The notes beneath the pieces were generated by a model. The model made no database searches and was not told the DNA's origin. It worked only from the letters and a program-made list of their open reading frames with translations. From Ferroplasma sp. (GTDB lineage Archaea; Thermoplasmatota; Thermoplasmata; Thermoplasmatales; Thermoplasmataceae): DNA of 64,000 bases. Shown here piece after piece: positions 35,391 through 45,700 of this stretch (positions are counted from its first letter, which is position 1; each line of letters opens with the position of its first letter). The translations under genes and the position numbers were made by a program. Location of the stretch: the NCBI RefSeq assembly GCF_031200575.1, contig NZ_CP133597.1, forward strand, positions 1,054,001 through 1,118,000. Direction: 5' to 3'.

Positions 35391-36881
35391 ATGGTAAGCA
35401 ATAATATTTATAAAGGAATCGATTTTAATAAGATTATCGATAATGGAAATAAAATAATAGGACCAGTTTTATTGAAGCAGGATCATGTTGAATCAGAAAG
35501 TATAATTTCTGGAAAGCATGATATCTTCCAGCCCGGATCTGCCAATCTCATAAACGAAGTAGTTAAAGTGATCTCACAGACCAAGCAATTCCTCTGTGTT
35601 AGCAGCTTCCTTATACAGGACTCCAAAATTATCGATGAAATCAGAAAATGCTATGAAAGGGGCGCTAGGGTATATATTTTAACGGCTGCAGAAACGCAGT
35701 TATCTGATCCTAATGAAGATGATGATAGCACTTTAGAAGCTAGAAAAAAAGCTTCCCGAGATATGTTGAACAATCTAGGTTCACATGTGCTTATTCACAC
35801 AGGAAATAATCTGCATGCTAAATTTCTTGTATCCGATCCGAAAACACAGCCGAAGGCTATTGTATTCACATCCAATTTAACCGTCAGAGCGCTTACGGAA
35901 AATATTGAACTTGCCGTTGAGTTATCGGAAAAATTGGAAGTAATGGAATTATTCAGGCAATTTTTATACGGGTTCTGGGCAATAGCCGAAAGAGAATTAG
36001 ACCCATATAGAAAGTTGTCTCCTATTAATAGGCATCCAGAATTCTTAGATATAAATTATAAACCAGAAAAGCTGAAATGGACTTTAGATAATCAATTACT
36101 GATTAAAGATGTGCTGGAAAAAATGATTGACTCTGCTGAGACATATATATCGCTTTCTGCCTGGACTATAGATTCAGAACATCCTTTGGCAGAGAAAATA
36201 ATTAAAAAGGCTTCCGAGGGTGTAAAAGTTACTTTATTTACAAGGCCACATAATGCAAATAAGGAGTTTATTAGCAAATTAATCAGCAACGGTGGCACTG
36301 TATACTGTCATAAATTATTGCATGCAAAATCTATAATTGTGGACGGCAAAGATGGACTAATTATGACTGCTAATATATCTAAATTAGGGCTCGATGAAGG
36401 GTTTGAAACTGCGGTAATTTTAACCAAAGCACAGATAGATACTTTAGCTGAAATACATAGAGAATGGCAGTACAGATGTGAATACAAGAGCGAACAGAAC
36501 ATAATGTTGAAGGATATAAAAGATCGGTGGATTAATTTAAATAGGAGTTTTGAAGAATTACCAAAACCAGAAAAAACGGAAATACATTTAGAAGTTACAG
36601 CTAAAACGTTAAGGGATTATTATGATGGAAATATAGATCCATATATACCTATAAAAGAACAGAAAAATACAGATAACAAAGAAATCCATTATACTATTAC
36701 CCTCCTGCCACCAACGCTCCCCCCTGAGGTAGAAAAGATGAAACCCAAAGAAGAAAACAACTTAAAAATTTATCATACCAAGAAGGGAAACTATATCTGT
36801 ATCAAAACAAAGGAACAACTGCCAGAGGCAGAGGAATTATCCAAACAAAATCATGCGATAATTGTTTTATGTAACGAATAA
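35391..36881 (+). CDS. Phospholipase-D-superfamily nuclease with two HKD motifs
   Basis: A 496-residue protein with two PLD domains. The first HKD is LHAKFLVSD at about residue 140 followed by FTSNLT, the second LHAKSIIVD at about residue 310 followed by MTANISKLG; both keep His and Lys. Such double-HKD proteins hydrolyse phosphodiesters and commonly serve as nucleases in defence operons. About 110 C-terminal residues are extra and proline- and charge-rich. It abuts the wHTH-like gene. DISARM also uses a PLD protein (DrmC), but DrmC is smaller, so this one is assigned to the CARF module. Confidence 0.8.
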   Translation: MVSNNIYKGIDFNKIIDNGNKIIGPVLLKQDHVESESIISGKHDIFQPGSANLINEVVKVISQTKQFLCVSSFLIQDSKIIDEIRKCYERGARVYILTAAETQLSDPNEDDDSTLEARKKASRDMLNNLGSHVLIHTGNNLHAKFLVSDPKTQPKAIVFTSNLTVRALTENIELAVELSEKLEVMELFRQFLYGFWAIAERELDPYRKLSPINRHPEFLDINYKPEKLKWTLDNQLLIKDVLEKMIDSAETYISLSAWTIDSEHPLAEKIIKKASEGVKVTLFTRPHNANKEFISKLISNGGTVYCHKLLHAKSIIVDGKDGLIMTANISKLGLDEGFETAVILTKAQIDTLAEIHREWQYRCEYKSEQNIMLKDIKDRWINLNRSFEELPKPEKTEIHLEVTAKTLRDYYDGNIDPYIPIKEQKNTDNKEIHYTITLLPPTLPPEVEKMKPKEENNLKIYHTKKGNYICIKTKEQLPEAEELSKQNHAIIVLCNE

Positions 36882-37110
36882 TTTTTAGTAAACTCTACAA
36901 TAATGCGATTGTATAGATAATATAATAGTTTTGCTGTAAATTCAAATGGCACTCTACGGTTATCCTTAATCAACCTCAATAATTTGAGGACAAATATCCA
37001 AGACTAAATATTAACCATTCTTATATTCTAACAATTTACCATAAAGTTATTCAGCAATAATATATTTATAAACCAATTAAATTAAATAAAAATTCTCGAT
37101 AATATACAAT
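36882..37110. other. Intergenic region with a solo IS256-type end
   Basis: About 36917-36955 reads GATAATATAATAGTTTTGCTGT and then AAATTCAAATGGCACTC, closely resembling the IS256-type ends at 40826-40870 and (reversed) 700-735. No transposase gene accompanies it, so it is a solo end or coincidental similarity. No other feature is seen. Confidence 0.35.
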
Positions 37111-37221
37111 CTATTTCGGTTTATTCCCTCTTCCCTTCCCCGATGGATTTTCTGTTTTACTTGGATAATTCGGGTTAGGCTGGGTTTGTTTCGGTGTTGA
37201 TTTCCAGAACTTTTCTTTCAC
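37111..37221 (-). CDS. Tiny basic, disordered protein (36 aa)
   Basis: A GTG at 37221 opens a 36-residue frame, VKEKFWKSTPKQTQPNP then NYPSKTENPSGKGRGNKPK, rich in Pro, Asn, Lys and Gly and without hydrophobic core. The text NPNYPSKTxNPSGxGRGN has the look of a conserved short family rather than random translation. It lies antisense in the leader region of mcrB, with AT-rich TATA-like sequence upstream and no clear ribosome site. Function unknown. Confidence 0.45.
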   Translation of the reverse strand: MKEKFWKSTPKQTQPNPNYPSKTENPSGKGRGNKPK

Positions 37222-37543
37222 ATATTATATATATTATATCAATATTTAATACTTCCTATATAATTAAGCTATAATAACTTCTAATTCAATGGCAGAGAAT
37301 ATTTATTTAATCATGGGTATACAGTTATACTAAAGACCGGAAATCTTGTAATAAACATAAGTTTCGATGTTTTTATTTCAATATTGAATAACAACAATTT
37401 ATAAACATATGGTAATTTGCCTGTAAAATGGTTTGGTACTTTTATACGCATTATTTTTAAATATAAAGTATAAAACATAGTTAACTCTAGAGATTAGTAT
37501 AATATGGAACTAAAATTTAAATACAGATATATGTTTTGCACCT
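37222..37543. other. Leader region of mcrBC
   Basis: No gene. AAAATTTAAATA at 37512-37523 lies 21-32 bp before the mcrB ATG and is a good TATA box for a leaderless transcript. The region is otherwise AT-rich; the left end also serves the tiny minus-strand gene. Confidence 0.4.
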
Positions 37544-39208
37544 ATGGAGAGTCTTACAGAAAAAGAAAAATCAGAATTCCTAAAATATTACCTTGAATAC
37601 GAAAAAGAGTTAAAAACAAATCCTGATTGGATAAACGATAGAGAGGCACATATAGAGCATAAAAAAGATTTGGAAAAATATCTTTCTAAAGATAAAATAG
37701 GAAAATTGGCAAAAAATGAACTTATTGAATTATTAAAAACGTTATGGGCAAACAATATGTGGCTAGATGTTGATGGTAGATTTATAAAAGGAAACAATAA
37801 TGATTTTGAAATGGTTAGGGATGAAATAGCTAAATTACTTTATGGTGAAGGCGATATAGCAAATAGAATTAATAACTTTTATGTGAAGATAAAGTACTTT
37901 GGAATATCTAATTTGTCAGAAATGCTTAATTTTTCATTTCCAGATAAATATCCATTATGGAACGTTAAGGCAATAGAAAATGTTAAAAGTATTACTTTTT
38001 ATAACAAAGGTTTTCAGCAGATAGGAGAATCAAGCCTAAATACAAATAGCAAGAAAGGCAACGACTATCAAAATGTAATAGATGCTATAACTGCAATAAA
38101 AGATTCCATTTCTAATTCAGTGGGGATAAAACTAGACTTCATTCAAATGGATAGTATAATTTCTTATACAGCCGGACACTACAACCAAGAAGAAAAACCA
38201 AAAACAACTAATACCAAGCAAAACGAAGATAAAGAACAAGAACTAAAATACCCTTCACTTCCAAAAAACATAATACTTCATGGTCCGGTGGGAACCGGTA
38301 AGACATACCTTGCAAGAAAACTAGCAAACTACCTTGCCAAAGGTCAAATAATAAATTTATCCGAAATAGAGACTTTGCTGAATGAAAATATTGACCCTAA
38401 AAACCATGAATTATTTCCAATTGAAGATAGCAATTTTCGTATGGTAACTTTCCATCAGTCATATGGATATGAAGAGTTCATTGGTGGCATAACGGCCGAT
38501 ACCGATGGCAATGCAATAAAATATCATATAAAAGATGGTATATTTATGGAACTGTGCCAACAGGCAAGAGAACATATGGATAGACCATATGTCATTCTCA
38601 TCGATGAAATCAACAGGGGAGATATTTCAAGAATATTCGGCGAGCTTATTACCCTAATAGAGGAGGACAAGCGATATATCAATGAAGCTTCACCAGGTAT
38701 TTCCATTACTGTACCTAACTTCAAGGATAAATTTTCTGTACCTGACAATGTATTTATTATTGGCACGATGAACGATTCAGACAGGAGCATAGCACTTTTG
38801 GACGTAGCTCTACGGAGGAGATTCATTTTCTTTAATGTGCCGCCTAACAGTAAGGTGCTAGAAGGGTGGATTAAAGATGAGGGCCTAAAATCAAAAGTAA
38901 CCAATGCTTTCAGCGCTTTAAATCAGAGGATAGAAAAAGAAAAAGATGTGGATTCAGAAATAGGCCATGCCTTCTTTAAAAGCCTTGAAAACACCAATGA
39001 CGAAAGAAAAGAACTGGTTTATATATTTAAGTACAAAATTTTTCCACTTCTCAATGAAATTTTTTACAGCCAGAATAATGAATTAAAGGAGCTAATACCA
39101 GATGATTTTAACGGGCAAAAACTGAATCTAAATAATATAGAAAATTATCTTGATTATTTAAGCAACCTTATAAAATCAGGCGATTCTAGTGAATATGGGA
39201 AGCAGTAA
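37544..39208 (+). CDS. mcrB: McrB-type restriction GTPase
   Basis: A 554-residue protein. The N-terminal 230 residues form the recognition part; YFGISNLSEMLNFSFPDKYPLWN resembles a helix-hairpin-helix-like element found in related proteins. The AAA+ domain starts with ILHGPVGTGKTYLARKL near 246, then YVILIDEINRGDISRIFGEL near 350 and GTMNDSDRSIALLDVALRRRF near 407-425, the McrB signature (MNxxD and the arginine finger region). McrB hexamers use GTP to drive McrC cleavage of DNA containing modified cytosine. The N-terminus is not the DUF3578 of E. coli McrB, so the recognised modification may differ. It overlaps mcrC. Confidence 0.87.
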   Translation: MESLTEKEKSEFLKYYLEYEKELKTNPDWINDREAHIEHKKDLEKYLSKDKIGKLAKNELIELLKTLWANNMWLDVDGRFIKGNNNDFEMVRDEIAKLLYGEGDIANRINNFYVKIKYFGISNLSEMLNFSFPDKYPLWNVKAIENVKSITFYNKGFQQIGESSLNTNSKKGNDYQNVIDAITAIKDSISNSVGIKLDFIQMDSIISYTAGHYNQEEKPKTTNTKQNEDKEQELKYPSLPKNIILHGPVGTGKTYLARKLANYLAKGQIINLSEIETLLNENIDPKNHELFPIEDSNFRMVTFHQSYGYEEFIGGITADTDGNAIKYHIKDGIFMELCQQAREHMDRPYVILIDEINRGDISRIFGELITLIEEDKRYINEASPGISITVPNFKDKFSVPDNVFIIGTMNDSDRSIALLDVALRRRFIFFNVPPNSKVLEGWIKDEGLKSKVTNAFSALNQRIEKEKDVDSEIGHAFFKSLENTNDERKELVYIFKYKIFPLLNEIFYSQNNELKELIPDDFNGQKLNLNNIENYLDYLSNLIKSGDSSEYGKQ

Positions 39209-40463
39209 TTTAAAAACCCTCTATGAATACGAACCCTGCATGGACAACGACATAATCCATGAACTCAATGAGCTTACATCCCGTAATGAGGAGCTATCTA
39301 AATTTATGGAAATTACTAAGACATATGTAAAATTCAAGCATTATACAGGATTTATCCCAACAAAGAATTATCGAATTCAGGTGCTTCCAAAGATCAGGAA
39401 CCTAGATTTGGATGAAAAGAATAGCAGTAATAATCTTATCAGGATTCTTCTTTATGTTTTCTCGCCACCCGGGGCGAGTATCCCTAAAGTAGAAATTAAG
39501 GATAATACAGAACTCGATATACTAGATCTAATAATACGAATGTATGCCATAACACTTGGAGAACAGATACTACAGGGAGCATATAGAAAATACATTAGAC
39601 TTTCTGAGGAAAGTAAATTTTTAAAGGGAAAGCTTAATATCGCCAAGCAGATAAGTAGAATGGATCAGTCAAAATTTTCGGTTATAGATTTCAGGTTTTC
39701 TATGGACAACGATCTTAATCGGTTCTTTGCACATGCAAACAGGTATTTTATGCAGTTTACACATGACAGGGCAAATGCAAACCTTCTGGCATGGATAGAT
39801 AGCATTCTTCATGATGAGGATATATCACCATGGCATCAATGCAAGATTAGTTTCAACAGGTTAAATGAAAGATTCAGAATTCCTTACATATACGCAAGTT
39901 TAATACTGCAAAATAAGTTGATGCTGTCTGGAGAAAGCTATAATACTATGGCCATGATATTTGACATGAATAAGATATTTGAAAGGTTTTTTACAGAATT
40001 CATATGCAGGAATAAGAGGGAAATATTTGGCAATGAAATTCTACACATAAGGGTTCAGGAAGGAGATTATAATTTCATATATGATAATAATGCTATAAGG
40101 TACACAAAGCCAGATTTAATATTATTTCTTAAGGATTCTACATGTATATTTGATACAAAATACAAGAAACTGGATGAACCAAAAATCTGTGAACTCAAGA
40201 AGAAAAATGATAAAGTTCATTCAATAGCACCCAGTGATCTTTATCAGATGTACGCATATTCCCAGATATATCATTCCAAGAACACAATACTAGTATTTCC
40301 AGGAGCAGAAAGCAAACTCAGTAAATCATACAGATTTACTGAAAATGGTAATAAAAAACTCTGGGTATATATGCTCAAACTGAATCTTAATAATAATTGG
40401 GAATCAGACCTAGTCCAGAATTTTAAGCACGATTTCACGGAAATCCAAAATCAGGATCATTGA
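39195..40463 (+). CDS. mcrC: McrC-type nuclease subunit
   Basis: A 422-residue protein with the McrC order: an N-terminal beta-rich part (YVKFKHYTGFIPTKNYRIQVLPKI), the middle helices, and a C-terminal PD-(D/E)xK nuclease with KPDLILF near residue 305 and CIFDTKYKKL near 320, then SDLYQMYAYSQIY. The start is ATG 39195, inside the mcrB end (14-bp overlap); the GTG at 39189 is less likely. McrC stimulates McrB hydrolysis and cuts DNA between modified sites. Confidence 0.87.
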   Translation: MGSSNLKTLYEYEPCMDNDIIHELNELTSRNEELSKFMEITKTYVKFKHYTGFIPTKNYRIQVLPKIRNLDLDEKNSSNNLIRILLYVFSPPGASIPKVEIKDNTELDILDLIIRMYAITLGEQILQGAYRKYIRLSEESKFLKGKLNIAKQISRMDQSKFSVIDFRFSMDNDLNRFFAHANRYFMQFTHDRANANLLAWIDSILHDEDISPWHQCKISFNRLNERFRIPYIYASLILQNKLMLSGESYNTMAMIFDMNKIFERFFTEFICRNKREIFGNEILHIRVQEGDYNFIYDNNAIRYTKPDLILFLKDSTCIFDTKYKKLDEPKICELKKKNDKVHSIAPSDLYQMYAYSQIYHSKNTILVFPGAESKLSKSYRFTENGNKKLWVYMLKLNLNNNWESDLVQNFKHDFTEIQNQDH

Positions 40464-40608
40464 AATAATTAAACATTTCATTAAGTTTTTAATATTTACA
40501 ACTTATTTTTGATTGCAAAACTTGGGATTTATCGCTCCCAAATAACGAATATACTCATACATCTTATTCAAAATAGATGTGGTCAATTTACTTCTACTAA
40601 TTTAGTAA

Positions 40609-40755
40609 TTATTTAGAATTTCTCCATATCCTTCTTAATCTTCCCCCTTCATACTCATCATTGTTGGGGTTCAACTGGTCAGCATGGTTGTCCTAGTCAT
40701 GTTCTTCTTTTGACTTTTCAAGGTCGCCATCTTTATGACTACCTCTGTTTGACAT
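40609..40755 (-). pseudogene. Tiny hydrophilic protein with in-frame amber codon
   Basis: ATG 40755, preceded by GAGGTGTG, opens MSNRGSHKDGDLEKSKEEHD, meets TAG at 40693-40695, and continues in the same frame as DNHADQLNPNNDEYEGGR to a TAA at 40609. The DNHAxQLNPNNxxY text belongs to a short conserved hydrophilic family, as far as I recall it, and spans the stop, so the TAG is a recent nonsense mutation or a sequencing error. It is downstream of mcrC and antisense to it. Confidence 0.5.
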
Positions 40756-40825
40756 GTCACACCTCAGAAAATATATAAGTTATTAACTTATAAATATTAC
40801 GAATTTATAATTATAACATGTTGTC

Positions 40826-41745
40826 TCGTTATAATGTAATTCTTTTGCTGTAAATTTAAAATGACTCTTTGCAATATCATAATGAGGTAAACAAAATGAC
40901 AAATGCAAAGAGTCAATTAATAAGTATAGAAGAACTAATAAAGCTTTTCATAAATGATAGAAAAGAGGGAAAGAAAGAATTGATTACATGGTTTTTAAAC
41001 AATGTAATGGATCAGGAGGCCATTGAACAATTAAATGCTGATAAATATGAAAGGAACAATAAAAGAACAGGATACAGGAATGGTTACAAGAAGAGAAAAT
41101 TAAAGACATTAGATGGAGAACTAATATTAGACAAGCCTGATATAAGGTCAGGATCTTTTACAACTAAGGTATTTGACAAATACTCCACTGTTGAAAAGGC
41201 TTTAAACTCTGTAATAGTTGAGTCATATATTAATGGGATATCAACCAGGTCTGTTAATAATATAATAAGTAATCTAGGTATAAATGTATCGCCTGAGTAT
41301 GTATCATCACTGAATAAGGATCTTGATATAAAAGTTAAGGAATTCTTAGAAACATGGATAGATGATAAAATAAAATACCTGTACATAGATGCAACATACT
41401 TTAAAGTCAGGGAAAATAGTAAATACACATCAATGGCATTATACACATCAATAGGTGTAAACAGCATTGGAATAAGGCAGATTCTTTCCATGGATGTTTA
41501 TAATTCAGAGGATGGGATGGACTGGAATAATTTCTTCTTCAAGTTAGGGGAAAGAGGATTAATAGGAGTACAGCTGGTAATATCAGATGGCCATAAGGGG
41601 ATAATGAATGCAGTTAAAGAGTCATTTCAAGGATCATTATGGCAGTACTGCCATTTCCATTTCCTTAAGAATTTAAGAAAGACAATGAATAAGGAACAGT
41701 GGAAGGATATATCAAAAATAGTGTCAGAGGCATTAATGGATGAAT
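40826..41745 (+). mobile_element. IS256-type element, truncated by IS110 fragment
   Basis: The left end (TGTAATTCTTTTGCTGTAAA) is followed by a transposase from ATG 40896 that repeats the protein at the window start: MTNAKSQLIS, RTGYRNGYKKRKLK, YLYIDATYFKVREN and VISDGHKGIMNAV (second Asp). It loses homology after KIVSEALMDES near 41745, where minus-strand IS110 sequence begins, so the third catalytic residue and right end are gone. The first TTG in frame at 40869 lies within the element end and is not the start. Confidence 0.82.
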
Positions 41746-42080
41746 CACTGTTTCTCCTGATGGAATGTATATCTCCTTCATTCCTCCCTTCCTAAATACA
41801 TCTGCAAGCTGGAATGAATCCTCCCTGTCAGTCTTCTTATAATTGTTTGCTATTTTAGGAACCTTCGCAGGATTTATCAAATGTATCTTATAGTTTAATT
41901 TTAATAATTCTTTAAAGAGATACTTGCCTGATGTTGATGATTCTATTACAATATCATGATCCCTGTAATTAAATAAAAACCATTGACTGTCTCCATATTC
42001 CTCTAGACAATAATATTTCCATTATCCTCCATAGCCGTAGCATATACGGAACGTTTATGTACATCCAAGCCAATTACCAT
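41745..42080 (-). pseudogene. IS110-family transposase, N-terminal half, frameshifted
   Basis: From ATG 42080 the minus strand reads MVIGLDVHKRSVYATAMEDN, the DEDD-type start of IS110, then a stop; one base later the protein continues EEYGDSQWFLFNYRDHDIV, ESSTSGKYLFKELLKLNY, INPAKVPKIANN and KTDREDSFQLADVF. The first Asp, the Glu and the later acidic pair of the RuvC-like domain are kept. The protein ends at the junction with the IS256 copy, so the serine-containing C-terminal domain is missing. Confidence 0.8.
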
Positions 42081-42262
42081 TTAATCACCTTTGATTCTGT
42101 GAGATTCAGAATCGTAGACTCGACAAACACCTATCCACCTTATTAGATATTAATAAGGTAAGAAATCGAGGCGAATGGCGGCTATTCTTTCTAACGGCCT
42201 CAAGGGTCAAGCTGCATAACAACCGCCTCCGATTCTCACAGCTATATCGTCATATAGCTGAG
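42081..42262 (-). ncRNA. Structured region upstream of IS110 start, possible bridge-RNA relic
   Basis: The 180 bp before the IS110 start codon hold three perfect stems: GATTCTG/CAGAATC (42093-42113, 7-base loop), CCTTATTA/TAATAAGG (42138-42158, 5-base loop) and AGCTATAT/ATATAGCT (42240-42259, 4-base loop), and a possible long-range pairing of TGTGAGA (42098-42104) with TCTCACA (42234-42240). In IS110-group elements the bridge RNA that guides recombination is encoded in exactly this upstream non-coding end. Identification is inference from position and structure. Confidence 0.45.
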
Positions 42263-42751
42263 GCTAAATAAGGTTTTTCATGATTTCTTCCTGCTATGTT
42301 CTCCATGGAATGATGTGTATGAATATAATGGGTCATGGTTATGGATCGATTACTTTCATGGACTTTATTATCTCCATGGGCAGAGGTAAATTGAATATAA
42401 ATATGAACGGAAATGGATGAGTAATAAGGGAGATGCAATGAATTAGAGGCATTTGATGTGTATTGATAGCTTCAGCCATGCAGCTGAAGTGTATTTCTCC
42501 TTCTGAACCGGGTAAAATATTCAGTTATGTGTTGCTTATAGCACTACAGTCATGGCAATTCATGTAGCAAAGAGATAGAATAACATGATGTTTTCGTGTT
42601 AAAGGTCTGTATTACATCGTCTGCTATTTACACATGCGAAGAATCTGCGTATAAACAAAAATTTTTATACACGATACACATATTTAACTCATCATGTTTG
42701 CAATATCTTTTTATCGGACTTTTTCAAGTATAATTATGACGGGGGTGTTAT
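42263..42751. other. Intergenic region before the DISARM-like operon
   Basis: No supported gene. A hairpin CTTCAGC-CATGCA-GCTGAAG lies at 42470-42489. ACACATGCGAAGA near 42632 recurs near 2920, suggesting IS debris. The right end carries the operon promoter (AAGTATAATTA near 42728) and the ribosome site GGGGGTG 5 bp before ATG 42752. Confidence 0.4.
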
Positions 42752-45700
42752 ATGAATCCTGCTTCTATTGAGCTAATAAGGAATGTAAGGCAGCAACTAC
42801 TTGGACCTGCTGGAACATATGATGAATGTATATTTGATAATCCGGTAAACAGGTATGTTGTTGGGATCATTAAACCATATTATGCTAACCATGACAGTAA
42901 TCTAGAAGGCGAATATGTTTTAGATACCGGAGGTGTAGAGGAAGGGGACGAAATAAAGCAGGATACGAAACCACAGCTTAATTCATTTGGCATTTCGTTC
43001 AAAATGATCAATGGCACATTTAACGTTCTTGTAAGTTATGGAAAATATCATCAGGTAAAATTGAATAATAAAGATGTCTATAAAAGACAGTCCGTGCGTC
43101 ATAATAAACTTGGTATAAAAGGTACCTGTGAGTTTATACTCGAATATACAGATTTCAGCACAGTAATATTAAAAGTAGATGAGTATAATGGATATTTTAA
43201 TGTTATGGTTTATAACAAAGCAAATCAGAAAATTAAATATGATGATATATATAGATATTCACTGTTCCAGCCTTCTATAAGAATTAATGTAACTGGGGGT
43301 CTAATAGACACAGAAGCTTGTGGAAATGTAACTGATTCAAACATAAAATTTCTGTATAGGGATACTAAAGAGCTTGCAAGGGGAAAAAATTGTGCTGCTA
43401 TATGGAAGGCTCTCGATGTAGAAAATGAAAATGATAGCGTAAACATCAAGCTTAACAGTTGGCCAGATTATAGTGATAATTACAAAGATTTCTACATCCC
43501 GGATATAAGAACGGATTTCATGCCTGTATATAAATCCTATATTCCTGAAACAAGAAAACTCGAAACAGAATTTAATGCAGAGAACATGGCGGAAAAAAAT
43601 TCCAGCATGGAAAATCTTGATATTCTTATAAACGAGTATAGATCATGGATCACTTCCATAACACCCGCCGTTCCTAAAGATGAAATTCAGGTGAAAACAA
43701 ATATTGAAAATCTTTTAGAGACATGTAATAGAATGGAACGTGGTTTGCAGATCCTCAGAGGTAATAAAGATGCTTCGAGGGCATTCAGGTTTGTCAACAG
43801 AGTTATGGCGACAAATTCTCAGTGGCATCGCAGAGATAGCAATAGCAGTTTTAACTGGAGGGCTTTTCAGATTGCATTCCTGCTAATGGAAATTGAATCA
43901 ATTACAGATCCTGCGTCTGTAGACAGGGATAAAATGGACATACTATGGGTCCATACCGGTTCTGGTAAAACAGAGGCTTATCTGGCTGTTGCCCTTTTTG
44001 ACATAATTTGGAGAAGGTATAAAAGTTCAGGTAAAGATGATAATCCCGGCACGTCCATTATAACAAGATATACCCTGAGACTCCTCACATCACAGCAGTT
44101 CCGCAGAACAGTAGATCTAATTGTGGCTGCCGAATATGTAAGAAATAATTTTGAAGAATTTAATGATAATATTAATTGTCCAATTTCTGCGGGTATGTGG
44201 GTTGGAGGTGGGATGACACCCAATAAAATATCTGATGCAGTTAAAGTAATTCAAAATTCAGTAAAAGGCGAATCTGAGAAGTCAGAAGGGGATCCGGTGC
44301 AGCTATATAAATGCCCTGCATGTGGTAGCTGGCTTGCGATTCCCACGGGTGGGATAAGGGCAGGCACTCCTATATTCGCTGCGGGACCTTGTGGTGGTGT
44401 TACAACAACAGCTGATGTAGACATACAACTACTAAAAGAGGAAAGTGTGTATGGCGCACGGATGGGTGTTTATAGAATAGTATTTCCTAATAAAATGGAA
44501 AGGGAAGATATTATAAATTCTACATTATATGAAGACTTTCATGAAGCTGGAACATATCTAAATATTCCCGGATATAGAATAAGTCATGACCATAAAGATA
44601 TCTATATTACATGCATGAATCCAGAATGCCGCATATTTAATACCAGAATACCTGTTTATACTGTTGATGATCAAATATACAGCAGAAAACCATCAATAAT
44701 AGTGGCTACAGTTGATAAATTTGCAAATATCCCTTTTAACCCTCTGGCCTCCAATATACTTGGAGATATTAATAAAAAAACAAAACCGCCGGATCTGATT
44801 ATTCAGGACGAGATGCATCTTCTTAACGGTCCCCTTGGAAGCCTTTTTGGGCTCTATGAGAATATGGTTGATGCCATTATAGAAAATAGGGGAGATTTAA
44901 AGGTTAAATACATAGGTGCCAGTGCAACTGTTAGTAGCGTGGAGGATCAGGTTTCACTGCTTTTCGCCCGTAGGGCCTCGGTTTTTCCGCCAAGTGGGAT
45001 TCAACAGGATGAAAATTTCTTTTTTACCAAAGATTATGGTGAAAATCATAGAACTAGGATATATGCCGGCATTATGGGAGCACCAGATTTGGGGGTGCAG
45101 ACCCCACTAATACGGCTAATGGCCCAAATTATTGCGTTCAGGGAAAATTTCAGGGACACCTCCGATCTTAAAAATTTTTATACGCCTGTATTCTATTTTA
45201 ATTCAATAAAGGAGCTTTCCATAGCCACATCACTTTTCAGGGAGGATGTCAGGGAATTGCTTGAAAAATTTACCCCGCCAGTTAAACTTGATACAGCAAA
45301 TTATGAGGAACTCTCAGGCAAGGCAAAATCTGCAGAGATACCGGTAAAACTTGATCGTCTTGAAAGCTGGAATATTACACCAGAGGAGAATACAGGGGCA
45401 TTATTTACAACGTCTATGTTCGGAACCGGTGTGGATATCTCAAGACTCACAGAGATGATAATGAGTGGACAGCCAAAATCAACATCGGATTATATACAGG
45501 CAACCGGCAGGATCGGCAGATCGGCGGATGGTGTGGTGTTTGTGTTATATAATCCCCTAAAACCACGCGACATCAGTCATTATGAAATGTTCATGCAGTA
45601 CCACAGCAGAATTAACATTTATGTTGAGCGTTCCCCTGTTTCACCCTTTTCCACTGGATCCATGGAGACCGGCATGGGTGCTACAATCACTGGATTTGTC

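Noticed and set aside
35391-36881. PLD protein as the missing DrmC of the DISARM-like operon
   Set aside because: It is about twice the size of DrmC, has two HKD motifs, abuts the helicase module and lies 6 kb and two IS scars away from drmAB. It might still act in trans, but there is no sequence reason to assign it.
40693-40695. Pyrrolysine or other TAG recoding
   Set aside because: No pyrrolysine genes are in the window and the remaining genes use TAG as a stop (for example the surface protein ending at 2030 and the methyltransferase ending at 51125).
42250-42438. Minus-strand 62-codon frame
   Set aside because: His-rich and Ser-rich text without start signals, overlapping the hairpin region of the IS110 end; most likely chance.
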